From: Terriglobales bacterium
GTDB taxonomy: Bacteria > Acidobacteriota > Terriglobia > Terriglobales > Acidobacteriaceae
Length of the DNA stretch: 37,003 bases
Assembly (NCBI GenBank): GCA_035457425.1
Contig: DATIBR010000163.1
Span: forward strand, 1-37,003
Direction of reading: 5' to 3'
The position numbers and the translations under genes are program-made. Numbering within the stretch: the first letter of the stretch is position 1; each line of letters starts with the position of its first letter. The notes beneath the pieces are model-generated. The model had not been told where the DNA came from. It worked only from the letters and a program-made list of their open reading frames with translations, and did not search any database. This document shows, one piece after another, positions 14,310 to 20,898 of the stretch.

Positions 14310-15317
14310 CTACCCTTCCCAGACGAACGCGTCGAACACTCTCTTCACGCTGAATCCCATCCGCCGGTACAGCTCGACCGCGCGCTTGTTCCCTTCCGTG
14401 ACCGTGAGCGACAGCGCCGCGAACCGCCGGCGCCTCAGCTCCGCCGCCGACGCCGCGATCAGCCCTTCCCCGATCCCGTGCCCCCGATGCTCCGGCAGCA
14501 CGCACACCTGCGTCACGTGCCCCACGTCGTCCTTCACCCGCGAGCACAGGATCGCCCCCACGCTCGCCCCCGTAGCCTGGTCCACCGCGATCAGCGACGC
14601 CTCCGCGTCGAACGTCCCGCACCCCGGGAACCGCACGATGTTGTTCAGGAAGCGCAGCGACCCGGAGATCGTCCGGTACTGGTCGTTGATCTCGGAATCC
14701 ACGTGGCTGCGGTACGCCGCCGTGATCAGCCCCGCCACGTTCTGGTAGTCGTCTTCCGACCACCGCCGCAGCTCGATGCCCGGCAGCTCCACCGCCCGCG
14801 CCTGGCTTGCCACGGGCCCGCTCAGCGGCAGCGACATGAACAACCGTGCATGCCTGGAGAACCCCTCGCGCGTGAAGGGCTGCGACACTCCCCCCGTCTC
14901 GTGCGCCAGCAGTTGCGCTTCGATGCGATGGATGCCCGGCGAGTTCTTCAGCGTCTCGATCACGTGCGTCAACAGCTTCTGCTCGGTCGCGCGCTGCCGC
15001 TCCGCGCCGAAGCTGCCGTCCACGAACAGGTCGCCGATCACGCCCTTCGCGCCCTCGTAGACGAAGAACGCGTACCCGTGCACCTCGCCCGCGTCCACCG
15101 CCGCGTATCCCGGCAGGATCTTCGCGTCCAGGTACCGCAGGATCATCTCCGCCGACGCCCGGTAGTCCCAGCTCAGCGTCCGCGCCCATAGCTCCGACTC
15201 GCGCTCCAACAGCCCGCGCAGCTCAGCCGACGTGAAATGCCTGAGGTCGAGGATCTCCATCGCGAGTCCGGGGGCTGGCGGGCGTGCATGCAGGGTACGG
15301 CGGGCCGTGGTCGCCAT
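14310..15317 (-). CDS. GNAT-family N-acetyltransferase, probably tandem-domain, 335 aa
   Basis: The C-terminal GNAT domain is clear: HVTQVCVLPEHRGHGIGEGL carries the acetyl-CoA binding R/QxxGxG motif, and LTVTEGNKRAVELYRRMGF is motif B. The N-terminal half (YAFFVYEGAKGVIGDLFVD, then ETLKNSPGIHRIEAQLL) looks like a degenerate second GNAT copy. The substrate is not evident. The ATG at 15317 is supported by a TAGACT box six bases upstream; the ATG at 15260 (MEILDLRHF) is the alternative. It is transcribed alone, convergent with the small membrane genes. Confidence 0.88.
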   Translation of the reverse strand: MATTARRTLHARPPAPGLAMEILDLRHFTSAELRGLLERESELWARTLSWDYRASAEMILRYLDAKILPGYAAVDAGEVHGYAFFVYEGAKGVIGDLFVDGSFGAERQRATEQKLLTHVIETLKNSPGIHRIEAQLLAHETGGVSQPFTREGFSRHARLFMSLPLSGPVASQARAVELPGIELRRWSEDDYQNVAGLITAAYRSHVDSEINDQYRTISGSLRFLNNIVRFPGCGTFDAEASLIAVDQATGASVGAILCSRVKDDVGHVTQVCVLPEHRGHGIGEGLIAASAAELRRRRFAALSLTVTEGNKRAVELYRRMGFSVKRVFDAFVWEG

Positions 15318-15323
15318 CCGGAC

Positions 15324-15329
15324 AGTCTA
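15324..15329 (-). promoter_or_regulatory. Candidate -10 box (TAGACT) of the GNAT gene
   Basis: TAGACT on the minus strand, six bases before the ATG at 15317; predicts a leaderless transcript. Confidence 0.45.
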
Positions 15330-15528
15330 TTCACCTGCCCGTTCTTTGCAAGCCGCCCACCCGCTCCGAACCACGCCATGCACCGTCATTGACTTGGATG
15401 GCTCCGGCCCTTGACGCGCCCACGTCCCAGGCTTGATTATGCCGCGCCCGCGCCGCGCCCTTGCCTTTGTCTCTCCGCGCGCTCTCCCTTCTCCGCGTGG
15501 TCTGCGTTTCAGCCTTTGACTTTACCGG

Positions 15529-17217
15529 CTACTGTGGACCGTGGACTGTGGACTGGGCACTGACCCAGTAGAACGCCAGCTTCTGCGGCGCGAACTCTCC
15601 CACCTTCGACACCCGCTTCCCGGTCAGGTTCGCGAGCGAATCTTCCACGCCCAGCGGCGCCACCACCATGTGGTTGCCCTCGGGGATCCCGCGCGGCTGG
15701 TCGAAATAGTTCGGGTCGTACCACAGGACCGGCTTCCCGCGGTAGTACGAGAGCCCGTATCCCGCCTGCCGCGGCAGCTTGTAGATCGCCACCTGCGAGC
15801 TCCGGTTGTCGATGCGGTCCAGCGCCGCCGCCACCTCGCGGTACGAGGTCTTCGCATCCACCGCCGGCCCCGCCCCGCGCAGCAGGAACGCCAGCAGCAC
15901 CATCAGCGGCGCCAGCGTGACGAACCGCAGCATCCGCAGCCCGCGCCGCCACAACGTCCCGCTCACCCCGATGAACACCAGCGCCGCCAGCACGCCCGCC
16001 GTCGCGCGCGGCGCGTTCGCGCTCCGCACCAGCGCGTACGGCACCAGCAGCACCCCCGCCGTCAGCGCCGCCGGCACCGCCGCATGCAGCGCCAGCAGCG
16101 TGAAGTTCGCCCGCTCGCCCGCCTTCCGCTGCACGTACAGCGCCGTCAGCATCGTGCACGCCGGCAGCGCCGGCAGGATGTACCCCGGCAGCTTCGACTG
16201 CGAGATCGAAAAGAACACCGCCACGAACACGATCCACGCCACCAGGAACTGACGTATCTCAACCATCGGTGGGGTGGGCGCCGGCGACTCGCCGGCGCGT
16301 CCACGCCAGTTCCTCACTCCGTCCCACATCCCCGCCAGCCAATAGAACGTCCACGGCAGCGTCCCCGCCAGCAGCACCGGCGCGTAGTACCAGAACGGCT
16401 GCTTGTGCCGATACAGGTTGGTCGCAAACCGCGCCACGTTGTGCTCCAGCACGAACACCCGGAAGAACTCCGCGTTCCTCACCTGCACCAGCACGTACCA
16501 CGGCAGCGCCACCGCCAGGAACAGCGCGATCCCCGGCAACCACAGCGTCCGCAGGATGGTCCGCGGCTCGCGCCGCAGCAGCGCATACAGCACCACGACC
16601 GCTCCCGCCAGCGCCGGCGCCACCGGACCCTTCGCCAGCATCCCCAGCGCGCTGAAAAAGTAGAACGCCAGCAGCCAGCGCTTCCCTGGAACTCTTGCGG
16701 GTGCCCCATCCTTTGCGAGCGCGCCTTCCGCGAGCAAAGGGTGGGACTCCAGGTACCACGCCATCCAACTCAGCATCGCGACCGTGAAGCACGCCGCCAG
16801 CAGCATGTCCGGACCGGCGCCGCGCCCGAACCCGATCAGCGCCACCGAGCCGGCAGTCATCAGCGCGCCGTCGAGCCGCGCGCCCGGCACGAACCGCCGC
16901 AGGAACGCCCACACCGCGAACACCGCGCCCATCGCGAACGTCGCCGCCGGCAGGCGTGCCGCCCAGTCGCTCACCCCGAAGATCTTGTAGGAGACCATCG
17001 CCGACCAGTAATAAAGGATCGGCTTCTCGAACCAGTGATGTCCGTAGAGTGTGGGCGTGACCCAGTCGCCGCGCTCCAGCATCTCGCGCGCGATCTGCGC
17101 GTAGCGCGGCTCGTCCGCTCCGACCAGCCCGATCGCCGCCGCCCCGAAGTACAGCAGGAAGAGGCAGGATCCCGCGACCGTCGCGACTTCGTACCAGGTC
17201 TCTTTTTGGCTGTTCAA
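15529..17217 (-). CDS. ArnT/PMT-like glycosyltransferase (GT83/GT39 type), 562 aa, with repeat-derived insertions
   Basis: A multi-pass membrane protein of the GT-C fold. ADEPRYAQIAREMLERGDWVTP holds the catalytic acidic pair in the first periplasmic loop, followed by LYGHHWFEKPILYYW, both typical of ArnT-like transferases using undecaprenyl-linked sugars. About 11-12 hydrophobic segments precede a soluble C-terminal domain. Two segments look inserted: residues about 158-173 (AEGALAKDGAPAR) and about 307-315 (RAGESPAPT). Each is encoded by a palindrome that also occurs elsewhere in this window. The last ten residues (SAQSTVHGPQ) are encoded by a heptamer array that also leads into the stop. 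The acceptor is unknown; lipid A or a cell-surface glycan is likely. Confidence 0.88.
   Translation of the reverse strand: MNSQKETWYEVATVAGSCLFLLYFGAAAIGLVGADEPRYAQIAREMLERGDWVTPTLYGHHWFEKPILYYWSAMVSYKIFGVSDWAARLPAATFAMGAVFAVWAFLRRFVPGARLDGALMTAGSVALIGFGRGAGPDMLLAACFTVAMLSWMAWYLESHPLLAEGALAKDGAPARVPGKRWLLAFYFFSALGMLAKGPVAPALAGAVVVLYALLRREPRTILRTLWLPGIALFLAVALPWYVLVQVRNAEFFRVFVLEHNVARFATNLYRHKQPFWYYAPVLLAGTLPWTFYWLAGMWDGVRNWRGRAGESPAPTPPMVEIRQFLVAWIVFVAVFFSISQSKLPGYILPALPACTMLTALYVQRKAGERANFTLLALHAAVPAALTAGVLLVPYALVRSANAPRATAGVLAALVFIGVSGTLWRRGLRMLRFVTLAPLMVLLAFLLRGAGPAVDAKTSYREVAAALDRIDNRSSQVAIYKLPRQAGYGLSYYRGKPVLWYDPNYFDQPRGIPEGNHMVVAPLGVEDSLANLTGKRVSKVGEFAPQKLAFYWVSAQSTVHGPQ
15534..15561. 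repeat. Period-7 array GTGGACY at the 3' end of the glycosyltransferase gene
   Basis: GTGGACC, GTGGACT, GTGGACT, GGGCACT. It lies inside the reading frame of the minus-strand gene, whose stop codon is at 15529-15531. Confidence 0.85.
16272..16299. repeat. GGGTGGGCGCCGGCGACTCG palindrome inside the glycosyltransferase gene
   Basis: Identical over at least 26 bases to 9334-9360 downstream of the OPT gene. In frame it encodes GRAGESPAPT on the minus strand. Confidence 0.88.
16700..16745. repeat. CCCATCCTTTGC...GCAAAGGGTGGG palindrome inside the glycosyltransferase gene
   Basis: Shares both arms with the copy inside comF (2802-2850); only the centre differs. Encodes AEGALAKDGAP in frame. Confidence 0.87.
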
Positions 17218-17289
17218 CGCGCTGAGTGTATCAGGAGGAGCGCTGGCCTCCAGGCCGGCAGGGGTGGCGGCGTCACGCCGCGACGCGCG

Positions 17290-17562
17290 CTACTGTGCAC
17301 TGTGGACCGTGGACTGTGGACTCCTCATCGCCCGCACCAGCGCCACCACGCTCACCGCCGTCCACGTGATCTCCATGACGGCGAACCCCACCTGCAGCGG
17401 TCGCAGCGCGATCCACGCCAGGATCGCCGCGCCCGCCGCGTTCAGCGCGTTGTACGCCGGCTTGCGCGCGTCCATCCACTTCACCTGGTGCCCCACGTAC
17501 GCCACCAGGATCAGCATCGCGCCGGCCGACGAGAGTATCTGCGTCCCTAATGTGATTTCCAT
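17290..17562 (-). CDS. CBU_0592-like small membrane protein, 90 aa
   Basis: The hydrophobic pattern (GAMLILVAYVGHQ, then AYNALNAAGAAILAWIAL, then FAVMEITWTAVSVVALVRA) with the conserved YNxLNxxGA and ExxW matches the small CBU_0592 family of three-helix membrane proteins, function unknown. The last ten residues (SPQSTVHSAQ) come from a GTGGACT heptamer array and end at the TAG beside it, closely resembling the tail of the neighbouring glycosyltransferase. The ATG at 17562 is 12 bases after the nrnA stop, so it may be the last gene of the rbfA-nrnA transcript. Confidence 0.75.
   Translation of the reverse strand: MEITLGTQILSSAGAMLILVAYVGHQVKWMDARKPAYNALNAAGAAILAWIALRPLQVGFAVMEITWTAVSVVALVRAMRSPQSTVHSAQ
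17295..17322. repeat. Period-7 array GTGSACY at the 3' end of the CBU_0592-like gene
   Basis: GTGCACT, GTGGACC, GTGGACT, GTGGACT, inside the reading frame of the minus-strand gene. Confidence 0.85.
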
Positions 17563-17564
17563 CC

Positions 17565-17580
17565 GCTCACCCGATCACCC
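17565..17580. repeat. Two CGMTCACC units overlapping the nrnA stop codon
   Basis: CGCTCACC and CGATCACC in tandem; the same 8-base unit is found before the M24 gene at 12105-12120. The TGA of nrnA (17575-17577) is part of the second unit. Confidence 0.6.
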
Positions 17581-18558
17581 GATCTGTATCTCTCCCAGCT
17601 GCGTCCTGAGCTGCGCCAGGATCCGCTCGCTCGCCGCCGACAGCGGCCCCTCGATCGCGCATCCCGAGGCGCACGCATGGCCGCCTCCGCCGAACTGCTC
17701 CGCGATTCTTGCGACGTTGATCAGGCCCTTCGACCGCAGGCTCACGCGGAAGCGCCCGTCTTCCATCTCGCGGAAGAACGCCGCCGCCTCCACCCCCGCG
17801 ATGCCGAGTGCGTAGTTCACCAGGCCTTCGGCGTCTTCGTCTTCGGCCTCGGCGCGGTCGAACTGCTCGCGCGTCACGTGCATCCACGCCAGCGAGTGTT
17901 CGCGGTGCAGGTTGGTCAGCGCCGCGCCCAGCAGTCGCATCTTCGAGGTCGGCGCGGCGAAGTACACCTGCTGCGCGATGCGCGACGGCTCCGCCCCCGC
18001 GCGCACCAGTTCCCGCGCCAGCCCGAACGTCCGCTCGTTCGTCCCCTGGTAGCAGAACGAGCCCGTGTCGGTCAGCACCGCGGCGTACAGGCACGTCGCC
18101 AGCTCCGGCGTGATCTTCACTCCGGCCTTCAGCGCCAGCCGGTACACCAACTCCGCGCACGAGCACGCGCTCGGATCGATCCAGTTGATGTGCGCGAACG
18201 GCTTCCCGCTCAGGTGGTGGTCGATGTTGATCAGGATCTGCCGGTCCAGCCCCTCCAGCCGCGTGCGCTCGACCGAATCGCACTCCAGCAGGATCGCGGT
18301 CTCGTAGTTCCCGTTGACCTTCTGCGCGTGCACGATGCGGTCCGCGAACGGCAGCCGCTTGTAGATGAACGGCACTTCGTCGGCCAGCACGATGTCGGCC
18401 TTCTTCCCCAGCGCGTCCAGCACCTGCCAGCACCCCAGCACCGACCCGACCGCGTCGCCGTCCGGCCGCGCGTGCGACGTCAACACGAACCGCTCCGCCC
18501 GCTCGATCTGGTCCACCACTCCCTGCAGCGTGCCGATCTGCTCCGCCGGACCCATCAT
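17575..18558 (-). CDS. nrnA: DHH-family nanoRNase/pAp phosphatase (NrnA-like), 327 aa
   Basis: The DHH domain shows HARPDGDAVGS (H29, D33, D35), LLECDS (D94) and the name-giving DHH at 113-115 (INIDHHLSG), then LTDTGSF; the C-terminal DHHA1 domain has QFGGGGHACASGC. These are the catalytic manganese ligands and substrate-binding loop of bifunctional oligoribonuclease/pAp phosphatases, which degrade 2-5 nt RNAs and 3'-phosphoadenosine 5'-phosphate. The ATG at 18558 overlaps the rbfA stop (ATGATGA region, 18555-18558), which implies translational coupling. The rbfA-nrnA order is conserved in many bacteria. Confidence 0.93.
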   Translation of the reverse strand: MMGPAEQIGTLQGVVDQIERAERFVLTSHARPDGDAVGSVLGCWQVLDALGKKADIVLADEVPFIYKRLPFADRIVHAQKVNGNYETAILLECDSVERTRLEGLDRQILINIDHHLSGKPFAHINWIDPSACSCAELVYRLALKAGVKITPELATCLYAAVLTDTGSFCYQGTNERTFGLARELVRAGAEPSRIAQQVYFAAPTSKMRLLGAALTNLHREHSLAWMHVTREQFDRAEAEDEDAEGLVNYALGIAGVEAAAFFREMEDGRFRVSLRSKGLINVARIAEQFGGGGHACASGCAIEGPLSAASERILAQLRTQLGEIQIG

Positions 18559-18923
18559 CGCCCGCCGCCCTGCTTCTTCTGCTCGCGCGCCCGCACCGCT
18601 TCGATCTTCTTCTGAATCTGGTCCGACCGGTCGAGGTGGAACACCAGGTCGGGCGGTTTGTGCATCTGCAGCCGCTCCGCCAGCTCGTGCCGCACGTAGC
18701 CCTTCGCCGAGCGCAGCGCCTCCATCGTCTGCTCGGCTTCCTCGTCGCTGCCCAGCACCGAGACGTACACGTGCGCCGTCTTCCCTTTCATCAGCTGGAC
18801 CACGTTCACCGTGACCAGCCCGATGCGCGGGTCCGCCAGCCCGCCCTCGAGCAGCGCGGTGATCTCCTCGCGCACGGCGTCCTCGATGCGCTGCTTGTGA
18901 TGTTCTTGCGCTCGGTCGGACAT
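18555..18923 (-). CDS. rbfA: Ribosome-binding factor A, 122 aa
   Basis: A short KH-like protein with QRIEDAVREEITALLEGGLADPRIG, VTVNVVQLMKGKTAHVYVSVLG and LRSAKGYVRHELAERLQMHKPPDLVFHLDRS (quoted in part), the full RbfA pattern. It helps mature the 16S rRNA 5' end and the 30S subunit, mainly in the cold. It lies in the nusA-infB-rbfA block but is separated from infB by DUF503 and a reversed gene. The ATG at 18923 begins MSDRAQEHHKQR. Its basic, Gly-rich tail (REQKKQGGGR) is usual. Confidence 0.94.
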   Translation of the reverse strand: MSDRAQEHHKQRIEDAVREEITALLEGGLADPRIGLVTVNVVQLMKGKTAHVYVSVLGSDEEAEQTMEALRSAKGYVRHELAERLQMHKPPDLVFHLDRSDQIQKKIEAVRAREQKKQGGGR

Positions 18924-19040
18924 GGCTCACCCTGGCGCGCCCAGCGCCGGTAAGAAAACCGATGAGGATATCACTTTCGAAGATGTCAGTGGCAGTGCCG
19001 CGCGCGCCATTGCGCGCCGCCTGTGGATTCCTGCTGAGGT

Positions 19041-19175
19041 GTCATGCTGAGGAGCCCGCCGCCGCGGGCGACGAAGCATCTCACCGCCGTGACTGCTGCG
19101 TGAGTGTCTGCGTCGCGCAGCCCCGGTCCCGCGCAGCGCGACGTCAGAATCCAGCCCGGCACGTAAGTGCCGGGT
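19041..19175. repeat. Two dispersed palindromes between rbfA and the DUF503 gene
   Basis: 19041-19085 is a GTCATGCTGAGGAGCCCGCC copy. 19127-19175 is the second copy of the TCCCGCGCAGCG...CAGAATCCAGCCCGGCACG...TGCCGGGT element (first at 10266). The rest of the 296-bp gap between rbfA and the DUF503 gene shows nothing recognisable. Confidence 0.85.
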
Positions 19176-19219
19176 ATGCAGAGCAAGCAGAGGCGAGTCG
19201 GCTTCAGCCGACGACAGAA

Positions 19220-19516
19220 CTAGAGAATCTCCACGTAACTATCCGCGATCTCCGCCCCTGCGTTGTTCGCGATCCGCGCCGCCGCCCGCTCCACCTTCTC
19301 CATCAGCCCGCGCAGGTAATCCCGCGAATCCGACACGCTGACCACGCCGATGGTCGCCAGGTTCCACATCCCCTGCGTCTCCGGCTCCAGCTCCGCCACC
19401 GCCACGTTGAACCCCGCGCGCAGCTTGTCCTTCAGGCTGCGCACCACCTGCCGCTTGTCCTTCAGCGACTGCGCGTGCTCGATCCGTATCTCCAACGTCA
19501 GCGATGCGATCGGCAT
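19220..19516 (-). CDS. DUF503 (YlxP-like) family protein, 98 aa
   Basis: SLTLEIRIEHAQSLKDKRQVVRSLKDKLR followed by FNVAVAELEPETQGMWNLATIGVVSVS is the clear DUF503 pattern (parts quoted around the LKDKR and FNVAVAE motifs). The family is about 95 residues and lies between infB and rbfA in many bacteria, where it is called YlxP; a role in ribosome biogenesis is presumed from context only. The ATG at 19516 was chosen over upstream options because the family begins at this point. In this genome the link to infB is broken by an opposing gene. Confidence 0.9.
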   Translation of the reverse strand: MPIASLTLEIRIEHAQSLKDKRQVVRSLKDKLRAGFNVAVAELEPETQGMWNLATIGVVSVSDSRDYLRGLMEKVERAAARIANNAGAEIADSYVEIL

Positions 19517-19625
19517 GTCGCCATCACACTTCTTTGCGCGGCAAAAATCAAATGGCCGGCGCTCATAGTCCTCCCCGCCTTCTCTCACTCTCGAGAATCT
19601 CCCGCGAAGCCTGCTCGGCACCCGG

Positions 19626-19667
19626 TACTCCGTACTCGCAACTCGCGACTCGGAACTCGCAACTCAC
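19626..19667. repeat. Period-7 array, six units
   Basis: TACTCCG, TACTCGC, AACTCGC, GACTCGG, AACTCGC, AACTCAC, between the DUF503 gene and the plus-strand membrane protein that diverges from it. Confidence 0.88.
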
Positions 19668-19724
19668 TCTCGCTTTGTCCCCGGCACGACCTGTGCTACC
19701 TTGCGCCCCACGAGGCCCGATCCC

Positions 19725-20738
19725 ATGTGGCAGAACTTCATCGGACAGCACGTCCGCCGCACCAACCGCAATCTTCTCATCGTCAACCTGGTCATCGTTC
19801 TCGCGCTCTGCGGCCTGCTCGCCGTCTCCTGGGGCTACCTCAAGAGCATGTTCGGCACGCCACCGACGATGACCGCGCAGCAGATATCCGCGAATCTCCA
19901 GCAACTCTCCGGCACCATCGTCACGGTGAACGGCGACCGCTCGTTCTCGACCGGGCTGCAATGGACCAAGGGCAGCCAGGTCCTCTACGAGTACGCTGTG
20001 CTCGACACCGGCGACGCCTTCGTCGTCGTCAAGGTCTCGCCCGGCATCTCCGGTCCGCGCTCCTTCACCGGCACGGTCGAAGACATCCCCGCCGAAGTCC
20101 GCCGCCGCCTGCTGGAGGACTACCACAAGGAGCAGCCCGGCGCCCCAGACCCCTTCCCGCCCTTCCTCATCAATGCGCACGACGCCACGCGCGAAGGCTG
20201 GGTCGGATTGGTCGTCGGCATCCCGCTCGCGCTGCTCGCGTTCTGGAACCTCTGGAAGTGGCGCGAGCGCGCCTCCGATATCACCGCCCACCCCGCCGTC
20301 CGCGCGCTCAAGGTCGCCGGCCAGCCCTGGCAGGCCGCTCAGCAGATCGAAGGCGAACTCCCCGCCGCGCAGGAATTCAACAAGCTCAAGGTCACCGCGA
20401 GCTGGGTGCTCGCGCCTACCTTCTTCGCGCTTCACGTCCGCCGCTTGCAGGACCTCGTGTGGGTCTACGGCAAGGTCGTCCGCCACTACACCTACTTCAT
20501 CCCCACGGGAAAATCCTGGGGCATCGTGATCTGCGACGCCAACGGCGCCTTCGAAGTCCCGCTCAAGAGTGAAGAGATGATGGGCGAGGCCGTTGCCGCC
20601 ATCGTGCAGCGCGTGCCCTACGTCATCGCCGGACACACGCCGGAGCTCGAAGGGCTCTACAACGGCAAGCGCGCCGAGTTCATCGCCGCCGTCCAACAGC
20701 GCAAGACCCAAGCCAAGGGCGCCGCCGCCTCGACGTAG
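19725..20738 (+). CDS. Two-helix membrane protein of unknown function, 337 aa, reversed inside the nusA-infB block
   Basis: The N-terminal helix is NLLIVNLVIVLALCGLLAVSW (positions about 16-36, quoted in part), followed by a soluble region (40-165) with TVNGDRSFSTGLQWT, a second helix GWVGLVVGIPLALLAFWNLW (about 166-185), and a C-terminal domain (HPAVRALKVAGQPWQAAQQIEGEL, then HYTYFIPTGKSWGIVI). The layout resembles acidobacterial membrane proteins with an N-terminal signalling-like domain; DUF6709 is a possible family but unverified. The ATG at 19725 has GAGG nine bases upstream; an extended -10 (TGCTACCTT) lies at 19694-19702. It is the only plus-strand gene between rimP and nrnA and is flanked by heptamer arrays on both sides. 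Confidence 0.8.
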   Translation: MWQNFIGQHVRRTNRNLLIVNLVIVLALCGLLAVSWGYLKSMFGTPPTMTAQQISANLQQLSGTIVTVNGDRSFSTGLQWTKGSQVLYEYAVLDTGDAFVVVKVSPGISGPRSFTGTVEDIPAEVRRRLLEDYHKEQPGAPDPFPPFLINAHDATREGWVGLVVGIPLALLAFWNLWKWRERASDITAHPAVRALKVAGQPWQAAQQIEGELPAAQEFNKLKVTASWVLAPTFFALHVRRLQDLVWVYGKVVRHYTYFIPTGKSWGIVICDANGAFEVPLKSEEMMGEAVAAIVQRVPYVIAGHTPELEGLYNGKRAEFIAAVQQRKTQAKGAAAST

Positions 20739-20763
20739 CGCGGGCGGCTCGCCCGCGCCTCGC

Positions 20764-20898
20764 TAAAGCAAGTGGCCGGGCTCTTCGCCCGGCCACTCGC
20801 ACCTCACAACTCGCAACTCGCAACTCGCAACTCCAAAGCAAATGGCCGGGCTCTTCGCCCGGCCACTCGGTACACGGTACTCAGTACTCGGTACTCGC
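20764..20898. repeat. Duplicated hairpin plus two heptamer arrays between convergent genes
   Basis: A 36-bp unit (AAAGCAAGTGGCCGGGCTCT, then TCGCCCGGCCACTCG) occurs at 20764-20799 and again at 20834-20869. Each copy is followed by a period-7 array: CACTCGC, ACCTCAC, three AACTCGC, AACTCCA (20794-20835) and CACTCGG, TACACGG, TACTCAG, TACTCGG, TACTCGC (20864-20898). The second array touches the infB stop codon at 20899. The hairpins (11 bp and 9 bp stems) may end transcription from both sides, but they lack T-runs. Confidence 0.88.
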
